DNA from: Nitrospirota bacterium
GTDB taxonomy: Bacteria > Nitrospirota > Thermodesulfovibrionia > Thermodesulfovibrionales > JdFR-88
Assembly (NCBI GenBank): GCA_021789555.1
Contig: JAJYJK010000011.1
Span: forward strand, 1-55,774
DNA length: 55,774 nt
Direction of reading: 5' to 3'
The position numbers and the translations under genes are program-made. Position 1 is the first letter of the stretch. Every line of letters begins with the position of its first letter. The notes beneath the pieces are model-generated. The model was not told the DNA's origin. It saw nothing but the letters and a program-made list of their open reading frames with translations, and made no database searches. Below, in pieces: positions 1-8,310 of this stretch.

Positions 1-157
1 TTCGGGAAAAAGATAAAACCGTGGTGAGAAAGGGCTTATCCTTCCTAGTGATTTTTCGCCCGTTTTAAAAATTTTCTAACTGGCATTAACGCTTGATTCG
101 TATATTATATTTAGAACGACCTTATAATTTAAGGGGGCGCGGGAAAAGAATCGAGAG

Positions 158-1957
158 ATGAAGGCTGCCAGAAACATAACCAAGTCCCTTGCCGCAAAAC
201 TTATTATTGCTCTCGGCCTGCTTATCATAATTGGCGCAGGAACATCCTGGTATACGTTAATCAACACCGAAAAGAAAAATCTTTTGAACAATGCCATACA
301 ATATGCAGCATCCTTCTCCGATCTTGTGAGGAGAAGCACCCGTTACGGCATGCTCACCTTTCATAGAGAGTCAATTCAACACATCCTGGAAAGTATAGGC
401 TCACGAAAGGATATCAAAAGAATAAGAATATTCAACGATGAAGGAAGAACTTTCTATTCATCCAGACGGGAAGAGATTGGGCATATGGTCAACAGAAGTT
501 CGGTGGCCTGTAGAGGCTGTCATATGAACCCCCAAAAACCGTTCGCCACCCTGACAGGCAAGAATCGATGGACAATCTACCAGGGCAGCGAGGGATACAG
601 AATTCTGACATTGGTTGACCCGATTTACAATGAGCCATCATGTTACACAGCGGCTTGCCATATGCATCCTCCGGGGCAAAAAATCCTCGGTATCCTCGAT
701 ACTGATTTCTCCCTTTCCTCCGTTGATAAAAATATAAGAAAGCAAACTATAGAGATAACCATCTATGGCCTTGTTTTGATGGGCGTAAGTTCCCTTATCC
801 TTTATTTGATCCTGAAGATATTGATTCTAAGACCTCTCTCTGCCCTTTCGAATGCGATGGAAAAGGTTGCAGCCGGCGATGTGCGTCAGAAAATCACCAT
901 ATTCTCACGGGATGAGATGGGCCTGCTTGCCCATACCTTCAATATGATGATTGAAGACCTCAAAGTCGCGAAGGAAAGAATTGACAACTGGACGCAGACC
1001 CTCGAAGAGAAGATAACGGAAAAAACCGGTGAGATAAAGAGATCACAGGATAAATTGATCCAGGCAGAGAAACTCGCGGCCTTGGGGAGACTCACCTCCG
1101 ATGTGGCGCACGAAATCAGGAATCCCCTCACTGCAATAGGCGGTTTTGCCCATAGACTCCACAAACTCGTTATCAACGGGAAGGAAAAGGAATATACGGA
1201 GATTGTCATAACAGAGGTGGAGAAGCTTGAAAAGATATTGAAGAATGTCCTTATCTTTTCACGACATGCTAGATTTCACCTCGAAAGATATGCCCTGGAG
1301 GAGATCATCCGCAACACGGTAAGAGTGTATAAGGATTTGTGCGCTGAACAATCGATAGGGCTCGATGCGGAAGTGGAAGACAATCTCCCCTATCTTTTAA
1401 TGGACAAGGACCAGGTCAGACTGGCGCTTGATAATCTCATTACCAATGCAATCGATGCAATGTCCGGTGGCGGCACATTAAAGATAACGGCAGGTAAAGA
1501 GCATCTTCATAACGTAGTATTTGTTTACATCAGGGTATCTGATACCGGACAGGGAATTTCTGAAGATAAATTGCTCCGGATATTTGAACCATTTTTCACC
1601 ACCAAGGAGATAGGTCACGGCACGGGGCTCGGACTCTCCATAACGCGAAAGATTATCGAGGAGCATAGTGGATTCATAAAAGCCGAGAGTACCGCGGGGA
1701 GAGGCTCCACTTTCAGTTTTTATCTGCCGCACCAGAGTGACGAAGAATCGCTCAATGTGCAATGCTGGGAATACATGAAATGCGAGGGGAAAAGAGACGC
1801 ATCAATAAAATGTCCCGCGTATCCGAATTTCGGGAGAATATGCTGGGTTGTAGCTGGCACGTTCTGCGAGGGAAAGGTGCAGGGAATATACGCACAGAAA
1901 TGGGAAGACTGCAAGAAATGCGATTTTTATATCAAGGTCAACAATAAAGAGATATAA
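158..1957 (+). CDS. Membrane sensor histidine kinase with haem-type periplasmic domain and C-terminal two-CW domain
   Basis: 599 aa. TM1 is about residues 12-33 and TM2 about 200-223, enclosing a periplasmic sensor. That sensor holds CRGCH (118-122), a canonical c-type haem motif, and CYTAACH (162-168), a CX4CH variant. HAMP is about 220-272, followed by a coiled coil and a HisKA box with DVAHEIRNP (phospho-acceptor H318). The HATPase domain has DTGQGI and GTGLGL motifs. After the kinase a 67-residue Cys-rich tail starts QCWEYMKC and ends in CKKCDFY; I recognise this as the 'two-CW' domain found in anaerobe signalling proteins. Likely role: redox, NO or gas sensing through periplasmic haem, passing phosphate to an unlinked regulator, since no response regulator is adjacent. 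A TATAAT lies at 123-128 without a clear -35. Base composition is AT-richer than the core of the window. Kinase call certain; haem ligation inferred from motifs. Confidence 0.93.
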   Translation: MKAARNITKSLAAKLIIALGLLIIIGAGTSWYTLINTEKKNLLNNAIQYAASFSDLVRRSTRYGMLTFHRESIQHILESIGSRKDIKRIRIFNDEGRTFYSSRREEIGHMVNRSSVACRGCHMNPQKPFATLTGKNRWTIYQGSEGYRILTLVDPIYNEPSCYTAACHMHPPGQKILGILDTDFSLSSVDKNIRKQTIEITIYGLVLMGVSSLILYLILKILILRPLSALSNAMEKVAAGDVRQKITIFSRDEMGLLAHTFNMMIEDLKVAKERIDNWTQTLEEKITEKTGEIKRSQDKLIQAEKLAALGRLTSDVAHEIRNPLTAIGGFAHRLHKLVINGKEKEYTEIVITEVEKLEKILKNVLIFSRHARFHLERYALEEIIRNTVRVYKDLCAEQSIGLDAEVEDNLPYLLMDKDQVRLALDNLITNAIDAMSGGGTLKITAGKEHLHNVVFVYIRVSDTGQGISEDKLLRIFEPFFTTKEIGHGTGLGLSITRKIIEEHSGFIKAESTAGRGSTFSFYLPHQSDEESLNVQCWEYMKCEGKRDASIKCPAYPNFGRICWVVAGTFCEGKVQGIYAQKWEDCKKCDFYIKVNNKEI

Positions 1958-2017
1958 TTTTCGCTCATACATTTGGCTATTTCCGGAATTCCCCTGCTAA
2001 GTCCAAAGCTCCCAGAT

Positions 2018-2230
2018 TCAATGTCGAAGTGCAACGGCGGGGACTTCGCCTGGGGTTTTATAGCCCAGACATTTTCCGGGCCTGTTGTTGATACGTGATT
2101 CGACCCATGCGACCCGCTCGTCCGTTATCTTGCTGAAATCAGCGCCTTTTGAAAAGTACCTCCTGATCATCCCATTGACCCGTTCGTTTGCCCCCCTCTG
2201 CCACGAGGCGTAAGGGCAGGCGAAGTAGCA
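2018..2230 (-). pseudogene. IS30-family transposase, C-terminal fragment
   Basis: Reading the minus strand from 2230 to the TGA at 2018-2020 gives about 70 codons. They contain PYASWQRGANERVNGMIRR, then KGADFSKIT, and close with NNRPGKCLGYKTPGEV. This is the end of the IS30 DDE integrase domain, including the family's NRPRK-LGYKTP signature. The next upstream codon (2231-2233) is a stop and no homology continues, so about three quarters of the gene and the terminal inverted repeats are gone. It is a dead remnant between the kinase and the uspA gene. The rest of the 1958-2369 gap holds only the uspA promoter. Confidence 0.85.
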
Positions 2231-2248
2231 TCATCATCGATTTTCCTT

Positions 2249-2276
2249 TTGCAAAGTTTTCAGAGGGGAATATACT
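2249..2276 (+). promoter_or_regulatory. Predicted sigma70 promoter for uspA
   Basis: TTGCAA (2249-2254), 16-bp spacer, TATACT (2271-2276). Transcription would start near 2283, leaving an 87-nt leader to the ATG at 2370, which has a strong Shine-Dalgarno (AAGGAGA). Pattern-based only. Confidence 0.5.
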
Positions 2277-2369
2277 TTAGAGTAAACATTTGGCAGAAGG
2301 CCATTTGGTTTTTTTGATGGATTTATTGATCAATTTGGCCTAATTGATTATGAAAGGAGAAGGTTTTAA

Positions 2370-2960
2370 ATGGTTGGGAAAATGCTAGTTGGTTTTGACG
2401 GGTCCGAGGAATCATACAAGGCTTTTGATTTTGCCCTTGACATGGCGGCCTCGTGCAAACCAGACTCCGATATTTTTGTGTTACCGGTGATCCAGCCTCC
2501 CGAGGGCATGTATCTCGTTGAGGCGGACAACCTCCTGGATGAAACCACCAAACAATATGAATCGTTGTTAAAAAGCCTCGAAGAAATGGCAAGGGCCAAA
2601 AATATCAAGGGCAGCACCGAAATCGCTGTAGGGCACCCGGCTGAAATGATTGTGCACTTCGCCCAGAAAAAGAATTGTCCCCTGATAATAGTTGGCCACA
2701 AGGGTAGATCCAAGCTTGAGGGCATGCTGACCATATTACTGAGCGGTTACTGCGCGATTCTAAAAAGAGCCAAAATGTATAAAATCAATAAGTTATATGG
2801 GGGAAAGTGGCGGAGGGGGAGAGATTCGAACTCTCGGCAGGGTGTGACCCTGCAACGATTTTCAAGACCGTCGCCTTCAACCGCTCGGCCACCCCTCCAT
2901 GCAAGACACAAGGGACAAGGCACGAAGAGCAAAAAAACAAAAAGCGCTTGTTTTGTTTAA
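2370..2960 (+). CDS. Universal stress protein (UspA family), apparently frameshifted near its 3' end
   Basis: The first ~120 residues are a UspA fold: MLVGFDGS at the start, GHPAEMIV, and [16 protein letters not shown], which is the ATP-loop region G-x2-G-x9-G. In the open frame the protein then continues for about 75 non-family residues and runs antisense through tRNA-Ser (2808-2898), which is implausible. Switching frame at about 2729 gives [17 protein letters not shown] and a stop at 2780-2782; that is what a Usp C-terminus (S-V-S-E-R-L-L-R-x-A-K) looks like. The real product therefore probably ended near 2782, and a one-base-type indel has disrupted it, or there is a sequencing error. Even the corrected frame lacks the last CPVLVV-like strand. 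Family certain, integrity doubtful. It may bind ATP and act in stress survival. Confidence 0.8.
   Translation: MVGKMLVGFDGSEESYKAFDFALDMAASCKPDSDIFVLPVIQPPEGMYLVEADNLLDETTKQYESLLKSLEEMARAKNIKGSTEIAVGHPAEMIVHFAQKKNCPLIIVGHKGRSKLEGMLTILLSGYCAILKRAKMYKINKLYGGKWRRGRDSNSRQGVTLQRFSRPSPSTARPPLHARHKGQGTKSKKTKSACFV
2808..2898 (-). tRNA. tRNA-Ser (anticodon UGA)
   Basis: On the minus strand the gene begins GGAGGGGTGGCCGAGCGGTT and ends with the T-arm GTTCGAATC and CCCCTCCG plus an encoded CCA (2808-2810). The 7-bp acceptor stem pairs perfectly, and the long variable arm typical of class II tRNAs is present (GCAGGGTCACACCCTGC region). The anticodon TGA sits at 2862-2864, in loop CTTGAAA. It lies 58 nt downstream of clpX in the same direction, so it may be read through from the tig-clpPX operon. 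Its 3' end faces the AT-rich block holding the IS remnant, the usual geometry of a tRNA integration site. Confidence 0.97.
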
Positions 2961-4201
2961 GCCGACTGCCGCTCGTATATCAGGATGGGTTTTTCCTTCT
3001 TCTCGAGGACGTCCTCGTTGATGAGGCATTCCTTTATGGTCTTTTCCGAGGGCACCTCGAACATCACGTCCAGCATGACGCCCTCGAGGATGCTCCGAAG
3101 CCCCCTGGCGCCCGTCTTTTTCTTTATCGCCCTCTTTGCGATCTGCTTGAGCGCGGGCTCCGTGAACCGCAGCCGCACGTTGTCCATCGACAGCAGTCTC
3201 TGATATTGCTTTATAAGGGAATTCTTGGGCTCGGTGAGAATACGCACCAGCGCGGTCTCGTCAAGCTCGTCCAGGGTGGCCACGACGGGCACCCTGCCCA
3301 CGAACTCCGGTATCATGCCGTACTTTATCAGGTCCTCGGGCTCCGCAAGGGAAAGGATGTCTCCCAGTTTCTGCGCGCCGGTTTTGGAGCTTGTGTCCTT
3401 GAAGTCAAAACCCACAGTCTGCTTGCCCGTCCTCTGTTTTATAATGCTGTCCAAGCCGACGAACGCCCCGCCGCATATGAAGAGGATGTTTGTCGTGTCC
3501 ACCTGTATGTATTCCTGCTGCGGGTGCTTCCTGCCGCCGTGCGGCGGGATATTGGCCGTCGTGCCCTCGATTATCTTCAGCAGCGCCTGCTGGACACCCT
3601 CCCCCGAGACGTCCCTGGTTATGGAGGGGCTGTCGGATTTGCGGCTTATCTTGTCTATCTCGTCAATATAGACGATCCCCCTCTGGGCCTTCTCCACGTC
3701 ATAATCGGCGGCCTGGAGGAGTTTCAATATCACATTTTCCACGTCTTCGCCGACATAACCCGCTTCCGTGAGGGTGGTGGCGTCCGTGATGGTGAAGGGC
3801 ACGTCGAGCAGCCTGGCCAGCGTCTGGGCCAGAAGGGTCTTGCCGGTGCCGGTGGGCCCTATGATGAGGATGTTGCTCTTTTGCAGCTCCACGTCCGTTT
3901 CCGCCGGAGAGTAGATCCTCTTGTAATGGTTGTATACCGCGACGGCGAGGGTCTTTTTCGCCCGCTCCTGCCCGATGACGTAATCGTCGAGGAAGCGGCT
4001 TATCTCGCGCGGCGTGGGGAGTTTCGGCAGGCCCCCCTGCCCCTTCTCCTCGATGAAAAGCTCATCGGCTATGATCTCGTTGCAGAGCCCCACGCATTCG
4101 TCGCATATGAATACGGTGGGCCCCGCTATTAGTTTTCTGACCTCGTCCTGCCCCCTGCCGCAGAAAGAGCATTTGTACTCCGGGTTTTCCTTCTTAGCCA
4201 T
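2957..4201 (-). CDS. clpX: ATP-dependent Clp protease ATP-binding subunit ClpX
   Basis: 414 aa, normal length. N-terminal zinc-binding domain with Cys11, Cys14, Cys33 and Cys36 (CSFC...CDEC). AAA+ core with Walker A GPTGTGKT (115-122), pore loop GYVG (148-151) and Walker B IVYIDEID (176-183). An IGF/LGF-like ClpP-docking loop is expected in the 265-285 region. ClpX unfolds tagged substrates and feeds them to ClpP in the cytoplasm. It is the third gene of tig-clpP-clpX, 17 nt downstream of clpP, which matches the order widespread in bacteria. Start chosen at the ATG preceded by GGAGG. Confidence 0.98.
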   Translation of the reverse strand: MAKKENPEYKCSFCGRGQDEVRKLIAGPTVFICDECVGLCNEIIADELFIEEKGQGGLPKLPTPREISRFLDDYVIGQERAKKTLAVAVYNHYKRIYSPAETDVELQKSNILIIGPTGTGKTLLAQTLARLLDVPFTITDATTLTEAGYVGEDVENVILKLLQAADYDVEKAQRGIVYIDEIDKISRKSDSPSITRDVSGEGVQQALLKIIEGTTANIPPHGGRKHPQQEYIQVDTTNILFICGGAFVGLDSIIKQRTGKQTVGFDFKDTSSKTGAQKLGDILSLAEPEDLIKYGMIPEFVGRVPVVATLDELDETALVRILTEPKNSLIKQYQRLLSMDNVRLRFTEPALKQIAKRAIKKKTGARGLRSILEGVMLDVMFEVPSEKTIKECLINEDVLEKKEKPILIYERQSA

Positions 4202-4218
4202 CTGGGAGAACCTCCGTT

Positions 4219-4818
4219 TTATTCCGCCGCCTTGATCTTCGCGGTCTTAAGAACCTCATCAATAAGCCCGTAGGCCTTTGCCTCGTCGCACGACATGAAA
4301 AAATCCCTGTCCGTGTCGGCGTGTATCTTCTCTATGGGCTGCCCCGTATGATAGGACATGATCTGATTCAGCTGCTCCTTCATCCTGAGGACCTCCCTGG
4401 CATGTATCTCCACATCGGAGGCCTGCCCGGTGAACCCGGCGGTGGGCTGGTGTATCATTATCCTGGAATTGGGGAGGGCGAACCGCTTGCCCTTCGCCCC
4501 GGCGCAAAGCAGGAGCGCGCCCATGCTCGCCGCCTGCCCTATGCAGTATGTCGCGATGTCCGGCTTCACGTACTGCATGGTGTCGTAAATGGCCAGGCCG
4601 GCGCTGACGACCCCGCCCGGGGAATTCACGTAGAGGTGGATGTCCTTTTCCGGGTCCTCGCTCTGCAGAAAAAGCAGCTCCGCGATCACGGTGTTGGCCA
4701 CGTAATCGTCCACCGGCGTGCCGAGAAAAATGATCCTGTCCTTCAGGAGACGGGAATATATGTCATACGCCCTCTCCGTCCTGCCCGTCTGTTCTATGAC
4801 TATCGGTATCACGCTCAT
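4219..4818 (-). CDS. clpP: ATP-dependent Clp protease proteolytic subunit ClpP
   Basis: 199 aa serine peptidase of family S14. The catalytic triad is visible: Ser98 in GQAASMGA, His123 in MIHQP, Asp172 in DRDFFMS. The oxyanion-loop NSPGG (65-69) is conserved. It forms the tetradecameric barrel that degrades ClpX-delivered substrates. Its ATG overlaps the tig stop by 4 nt (ATGA), indicating translational coupling. Nothing unusual. Confidence 0.98.
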   Translation of the reverse strand: MSVIPIVIEQTGRTERAYDIYSRLLKDRIIFLGTPVDDYVANTVIAELLFLQSEDPEKDIHLYVNSPGGVVSAGLAIYDTMQYVKPDIATYCIGQAASMGALLLCAGAKGKRFALPNSRIMIHQPTAGFTGQASDVEIHAREVLRMKEQLNQIMSYHTGQPIEKIHADTDRDFFMSCDEAKAYGLIDEVLKTAKIKAAE

Positions 4819-6077
4819 TTGTCCACCTTCTCGAATTGCGCCTTTTCCAGGACCAGGTCCATGACCTTTTCCTCAAAAACAGCATGCCTCAGACCCTCGA
4901 GCGAGCCGTCCCGGGAGACGTAGTACTTGATGACGTTTTCGGGCGTGATGGAGAGCCTCAGGGCCAGCTCCGCTATCTTTTTCTTCAGGTCTTCCTCGGA
5001 GACCCCGACCTTCTCGCGCTCCCCGATCAGCTCAAGAAGGAGGCTCGCCTTCACGTTCCTCCTGGCGGTCTCCCTAAGGCCCTCCCTGAGGGCCTGCAGG
5101 TCCGCATCCTTGCCCCCGCGGGCCGCGGCCTCTTCGACCAGCCCCGAGAGCTCCTTGCCGACGAGGGTTTCGGGCGCGTCGAACTCATGGGACTCCACAA
5201 GCTTTTTCATCAGCTCGGCCTTCTGCATCCTGAGGACCGTCTGTTTCTTCGATTTCAGCACCTGCTCCCTTATATGGACCTTGAGATCTTCCAGGTTCTC
5301 GCGCCCGATGTCCTTCGCAAGCTCGTCATCGACCGCGGGCAGTTTTACCTTCTTGGCGTCCTTGAGCGTTATATGGAAGACTACCTGCCTGCCCGCCATG
5401 TCCTTCAGCGGATAGTCCCCGGGAAACTCCACCGTTATATCGAAGCTCTCGCCTTTTTTCCTTCCGGCAAGCCCGCGGGAAAAATCCGGCGGCATATTCT
5501 CCGAGCCGACCTTGAACACCTGGGATTCGAAGGCCTTCTCGTCGCCCTCGCCTCCACCCGAAAACCTGTAATCCATTATCGCCATGTCGCCTTCCACAAG
5601 GGGCCCCTCCGAGGGCTCATAGACCGCCTTTTCCTCCCGGAGCCGCCCGAGGACGTCCTCAACGTCCTTGTCCTGCACGTCCGTATCGACCTCGCGGACC
5701 TTTATCCCCGTGTAATTCAGGCCATCGATTTTGGGCATCACCTCGACAAGAAGGGTCATGTTGAAAGGCTCCAGCCGCTTAAAATCCCCCATCTCCTCGA
5801 AGACCGGATCGTCTACGGGTTTCAGTTGGGCCTCCCTGATCGTCTCGGAATATATCTTCGGGATCAATTTCTGGAGCACCTCTCCCTCGACATCCTTGCC
5901 GAATTTCTTCTCGATGAGCCCCATGGGGGCCTTGCCCGCCCTGAAGCCGGCTATCTTCGCCCTCTGCCTCAGCTTCTGAAGGGAGTCGCTTATCTCTTTC
6001 TCGATGGTCTGGGGGGGAATTTCTATACGCAGCCGCTTCTTTGTCGGGCTGATTTCCTCTATCGTCTTAAGCATCAT
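4815..6077 (-). CDS. tig: Trigger factor, ribosome-associated chaperone and prolyl isomerase
   Basis: 420 aa. The N-terminal ribosome-binding domain has AGFRAGKAP (signature GFRxGK-P, about residues 43-51). The FKBP-type PPIase domain is about 150-240 ([12 protein letters not shown]...FPGDYP), followed by the helical C-terminal arms. It shields nascent chains at the exit tunnel. First gene of the tig-clpP-clpX operon. The annotated start is the first of two adjacent ATGs; AGGAGG lies 1 nt from the first and 4 nt from the second (6074), so the second is the likelier initiator. A promoter lies at 6092-6121. Confidence 0.97.
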   Translation of the reverse strand: MMLKTIEEISPTKKRLRIEIPPQTIEKEISDSLQKLRQRAKIAGFRAGKAPMGLIEKKFGKDVEGEVLQKLIPKIYSETIREAQLKPVDDPVFEEMGDFKRLEPFNMTLLVEVMPKIDGLNYTGIKVREVDTDVQDKDVEDVLGRLREEKAVYEPSEGPLVEGDMAIMDYRFSGGGEGDEKAFESQVFKVGSENMPPDFSRGLAGRKKGESFDITVEFPGDYPLKDMAGRQVVFHITLKDAKKVKLPAVDDELAKDIGRENLEDLKVHIREQVLKSKKQTVLRMQKAELMKKLVESHEFDAPETLVGKELSGLVEEAAARGGKDADLQALREGLRETARRNVKASLLLELIGEREKVGVSEEDLKKKIAELALRLSITPENVIKYYVSRDGSLEGLRHAVFEEKVMDLVLEKAQFEKVDK

Positions 6078-6091
6078 TCCTCCTTTTAACT

Positions 6092-6121
6092 AGATTAAAC
6101 CAAAAAACGCCCGTTTGTCAA
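6092..6121 (-). promoter_or_regulatory. Predicted sigma70 promoter of the tig-clpP-clpX operon
   Basis: On the minus strand a perfect TTGACA (6116-6121), an 18-bp spacer and TAATCT (6092-6097). Transcription would begin near 6085, about 10 nt before the tig start, leaving just enough room for its AGGAGG. Confidence 0.55.
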
Positions 6122-6223
6122 ATTTATATAAAAAAAACGGGTAGTTGCATTTTCACTTTTGATTGGAAGCCGTAGCCCCTGGCGTCTACCTTTCTATTAT
6201 ACACGACCCCGCCGCGCTGGAAT

Positions 6224-6253
6224 TTGTTTAATCCTCCGCGTCTGTGCTATTTT
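6224..6253 (+). promoter_or_regulatory. Possible promoter immediately before the membrane-protein ATG
   Basis: TTGTTT (6224-6229), 18-bp spacer, TG-C-TATTTT extended -10 (6248-6253). Transcription would start at or within 1-2 nt of the ATG at 6259, predicting a leaderless mRNA. Weak match; see the finding on leaderless starts. Confidence 0.35.
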
Positions 6254-6258
6254 TACGC

Positions 6259-6894
6259 ATGTACCGGAAGGTCTTTCTGGTGATCTTTGCGGCAACCATG
6301 CTGCTGGCCGGCAGGGTAGTCTTTCGCCAGGCATCCAACTTCCGCCAGGCGGAAGGCTATTTCGCCGCGCACAACTGGAAGCTTGCAATCAGGCAATACG
6401 ACACCGCGATGCATTTTTACGTGCCGTTTTCGCCCTTTACGGAGAGAGCGGCCGGGAGGCTCTGGCAGATAGGCCGGATGTTCGAGGCGCAGGGCAGGCC
6501 GGACTGGGCCCTCATCGCCTACTCCTCGATAAGGAGTTCCTTTTACGGCGTAAGGAGTTTTTACACGCCGGGCAGGCGCTGGATAGAGCGATGTGATAAT
6601 AAAATAGCGGCGCTCGATACCCAAATGCTTATCAAAGAGGGCGCGATAAGGCCCGAAGAGGCCGCCGGCGAGCGCCGGAAATACATGGCCATCTTCAGGG
6701 ACGACAGGGCGCCGTCGGTTTTCTGGTCCGTCGCCGCCGAGGCAGGTTTTTGCGGCTGGGTGGTCTCAGCCATCGCCACCGCGCTCTATGGTTTCGAGAA
6801 GACCGGCAGGCCAAGGGGGAAAAAAGCCCTTTACGGGGCCGTCAGCTTCCTAGTATTCATCGCGGTCTGGGCCGCCTCGCTGCTGCTGGCGTAA
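6259..6894 (+). CDS. Uncharacterised membrane protein, helical repeat-like
   Basis: 211 aa from ATG 6259; an in-frame GTG at 6244 would add five residues. One N-terminal TM (about 4-20) is followed by a soluble region with TPR-like wording: AEGYFAAHNWKLAIRQYDTA, then ALIAYSSIRSSFYGVRSFYTPG and IERCDNKIAALD. Two C-terminal TM segments follow (about 160-182 and 193-210). The RSFYTP...IERC pattern reminds me of conserved hypothetical proteins of Desulfobacterota/Nitrospirota, without known function. The -10-like TATTTT (6248-6253, with extended TG) is 5 nt before the ATG and there is no Shine-Dalgarno. It is divergent from tig and convergent with the kinase at 6991. No function assigned. Confidence 0.75.
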   Translation: MYRKVFLVIFAATMLLAGRVVFRQASNFRQAEGYFAAHNWKLAIRQYDTAMHFYVPFSPFTERAAGRLWQIGRMFEAQGRPDWALIAYSSIRSSFYGVRSFYTPGRRWIERCDNKIAALDTQMLIKEGAIRPEEAAGERRKYMAIFRDDRAPSVFWSVAAEAGFCGWVVSAIATALYGFEKTGRPRGKKALYGAVSFLVFIAVWAASLLLA

Positions 6895-6990
6895 AAAAGA
6901 AGGATGGGCGCAGCAAGCAGCGCCCCCACAGATTCATCGGTCGTTTACGTTGCAGCGGGTCCCGCCAAGGCGGGATTGTCTGTCTTTTTG

Positions 6991-8310
6991 CTATTCGCTC
7001 AAGGGCAGTCTTATCAGAAACCGGCTGCCCCCTGCCGAGGTCTCCAGCCCGATGCTGCCAAGATGGCTCTGGACTATGCTGTGCACTATGGCAAGGCCAA
7101 GGCCCGTGCCGCTCTGCTTGGTGGTATAAAAAGGCAGGAATATCTTCTGTCTCATCTCCTCGGGTATGCCGGGGCCGGTATCCGAGATGCAGATGAGGCA
7201 TTCTGCGCCCTTTTTCTCTGCCCGGACGTCAAGCTCCCCTCCCTCGGGCATCGCCTGGACGGCATTTTGTATGAGATTCATAAAGGCCTGCTTCAGGAGT
7301 ATCTCGTCCGCCTGCATGGTGAACTCCCCGTCGCCGGAGGAAAGCGAGGCCGCAATCCGCGTATCGCCGGCAAGCGCCGCGCTCATGCAGGTCTTTAAAA
7401 GCCCGAGGAGGTCTTTTCCAGTGACGGCATCGAGGGCGGGTTTCACCGGGTTTGCGAATGAGAGAAAGCCGTCAATTATGGAGTTCATCGCGGCAACCTC
7501 CTTCCCGATGGCCCTTGCGGCCCCGGCCTCACGGGAGTTTACCTCCGGGGACTGGTCTCCCCGAGACTGGTCTCCTTGCGGCTGGTCTCCGGGTATTTTT
7601 GCGAGCATCTTCGCGTAGCCGGCTATCACGGCCATCGAGTTTCTAAGCTCATGGGCGAGGCCGGCGGCCATCTCTCCAAGGCTGGAGAGCCGCCGTCTCA
7701 GCTCCGCCTGCCGTTCGAGCACTTTCAGCTCCGTCAGGTCCGTAAAGACGAGGATCAGACCCAATCTCTGCCCATTTGCGTCATGGAGGGGGGTTATGGA
7801 GAAACCAAGCCAGAGCTGCCGCCCGGGCGTCAGCGGATATGATAGCTCCTGTCTTTCGACCGTCTTTTTTTGCTCGATAAAGCGGGCTATCTGTCCCTTC
7901 AGGACATTGTCATGCTGTTTCCCGACGGCCTCCCGCCTTTTAAAACCCATTATCCTTTCGGCCGCGGAGTTGACCATCGTAATCTCCAGGTCTTCATTAA
8001 AGCTGATGACGCCGCTTGGAACGCTCTCGAGGATGTTTTCGCTTAGATTTTCAATCAGGCTCGCCCTGTCCTCGGCCCTGGTCCTAAGCGCCACCAGCTC
8101 CCTTTCGTTGTCCTTGAGCTTTGTCACCAGGTCCTGGAAGGTGTCCACCACGAAGCCCACCTCGGAGGTCTTCTTGGGGGCCGCCCGGCCCTTGCCCCGC
8201 GAAAATTTCCCCAACAGCATGGACATGAGGACAAAAAAAAGCAGGCTGAATCCTATCAGGAGGGAGAGCGGAGTGACCAGGTAAGAGATTGGATTACCAG
8301 TGGCGCCCAT
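6991..8310 (-). CDS. PAS-domain sensor histidine kinase (NtrB/PilS-like)
   Basis: 439 aa. One N-terminal TM (about 9-33) and a short coiled region, then a PAS domain (about 88-195: ESVPSGVISFN...LVFTDLTELK). HisKA follows with GLAHELRNSMAVIAGY (H220). The HATPase domain is C-terminal (NLIQNAVQAM, DTGPGI, GTGLGLAI). Between the two HisKA helices lies a run of GDQ units (241-254), encoded by a 15-bp tandem repeat, that is not part of the fold. The gene overlaps the upstream pilD by 17 nt, so the two are co-transcribed. That suggests a PilS-like role in pilus or adhesion control, but no response regulator is present to support it. Kinase certain, stimulus unknown. Confidence 0.93.
   Translation of the reverse strand: MGATGNPISYLVTPLSLLIGFSLLFFVLMSMLLGKFSRGKGRAAPKKTSEVGFVVDTFQDLVTKLKDNERELVALRTRAEDRASLIENLSENILESVPSGVISFNEDLEITMVNSAAERIMGFKRREAVGKQHDNVLKGQIARFIEQKKTVERQELSYPLTPGRQLWLGFSITPLHDANGQRLGLILVFTDLTELKVLERQAELRRRLSSLGEMAAGLAHELRNSMAVIAGYAKMLAKIPGDQPQGDQSRGDQSPEVNSREAGAARAIGKEVAAMNSIIDGFLSFANPVKPALDAVTGKDLLGLLKTCMSAALAGDTRIAASLSSGDGEFTMQADEILLKQAFMNLIQNAVQAMPEGGELDVRAEKKGAECLICISDTGPGIPEEMRQKIFLPFYTTKQSGTGLGLAIVHSIVQSHLGSIGLETSAGGSRFLIRLPLSE
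7550..7594. repeat. 3 x 15-bp tandem repeat inside the PAS kinase gene
   Basis: Three adjacent units at 7550-7564, 7565-7579 and 7580-7594 share the core ctggtctcc. They encode repeated GDQ motifs in the dimerisation-domain loop of the kinase. The 15-bp unit keeps the reading frame whatever the copy number. Confidence 0.85.

Noticed and set aside
79-97. Sigma54-like TGGC...TTGA upstream of the first kinase
   Set aside because: The spacing between GG and the -12 element is one base too long and the GC of the -12 box is missing.
2807-4132. 441-codon plus-strand open frame
   Set aside because: It lies antisense to tRNA-Ser and clpX, with Leu/Arg/His-biased composition; a shadow of the GC-rich clpX gene.
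4836-6089. 417-codon plus-strand open frame
   Set aside because: Complete antisense shadow of tig; no recognisable domain.
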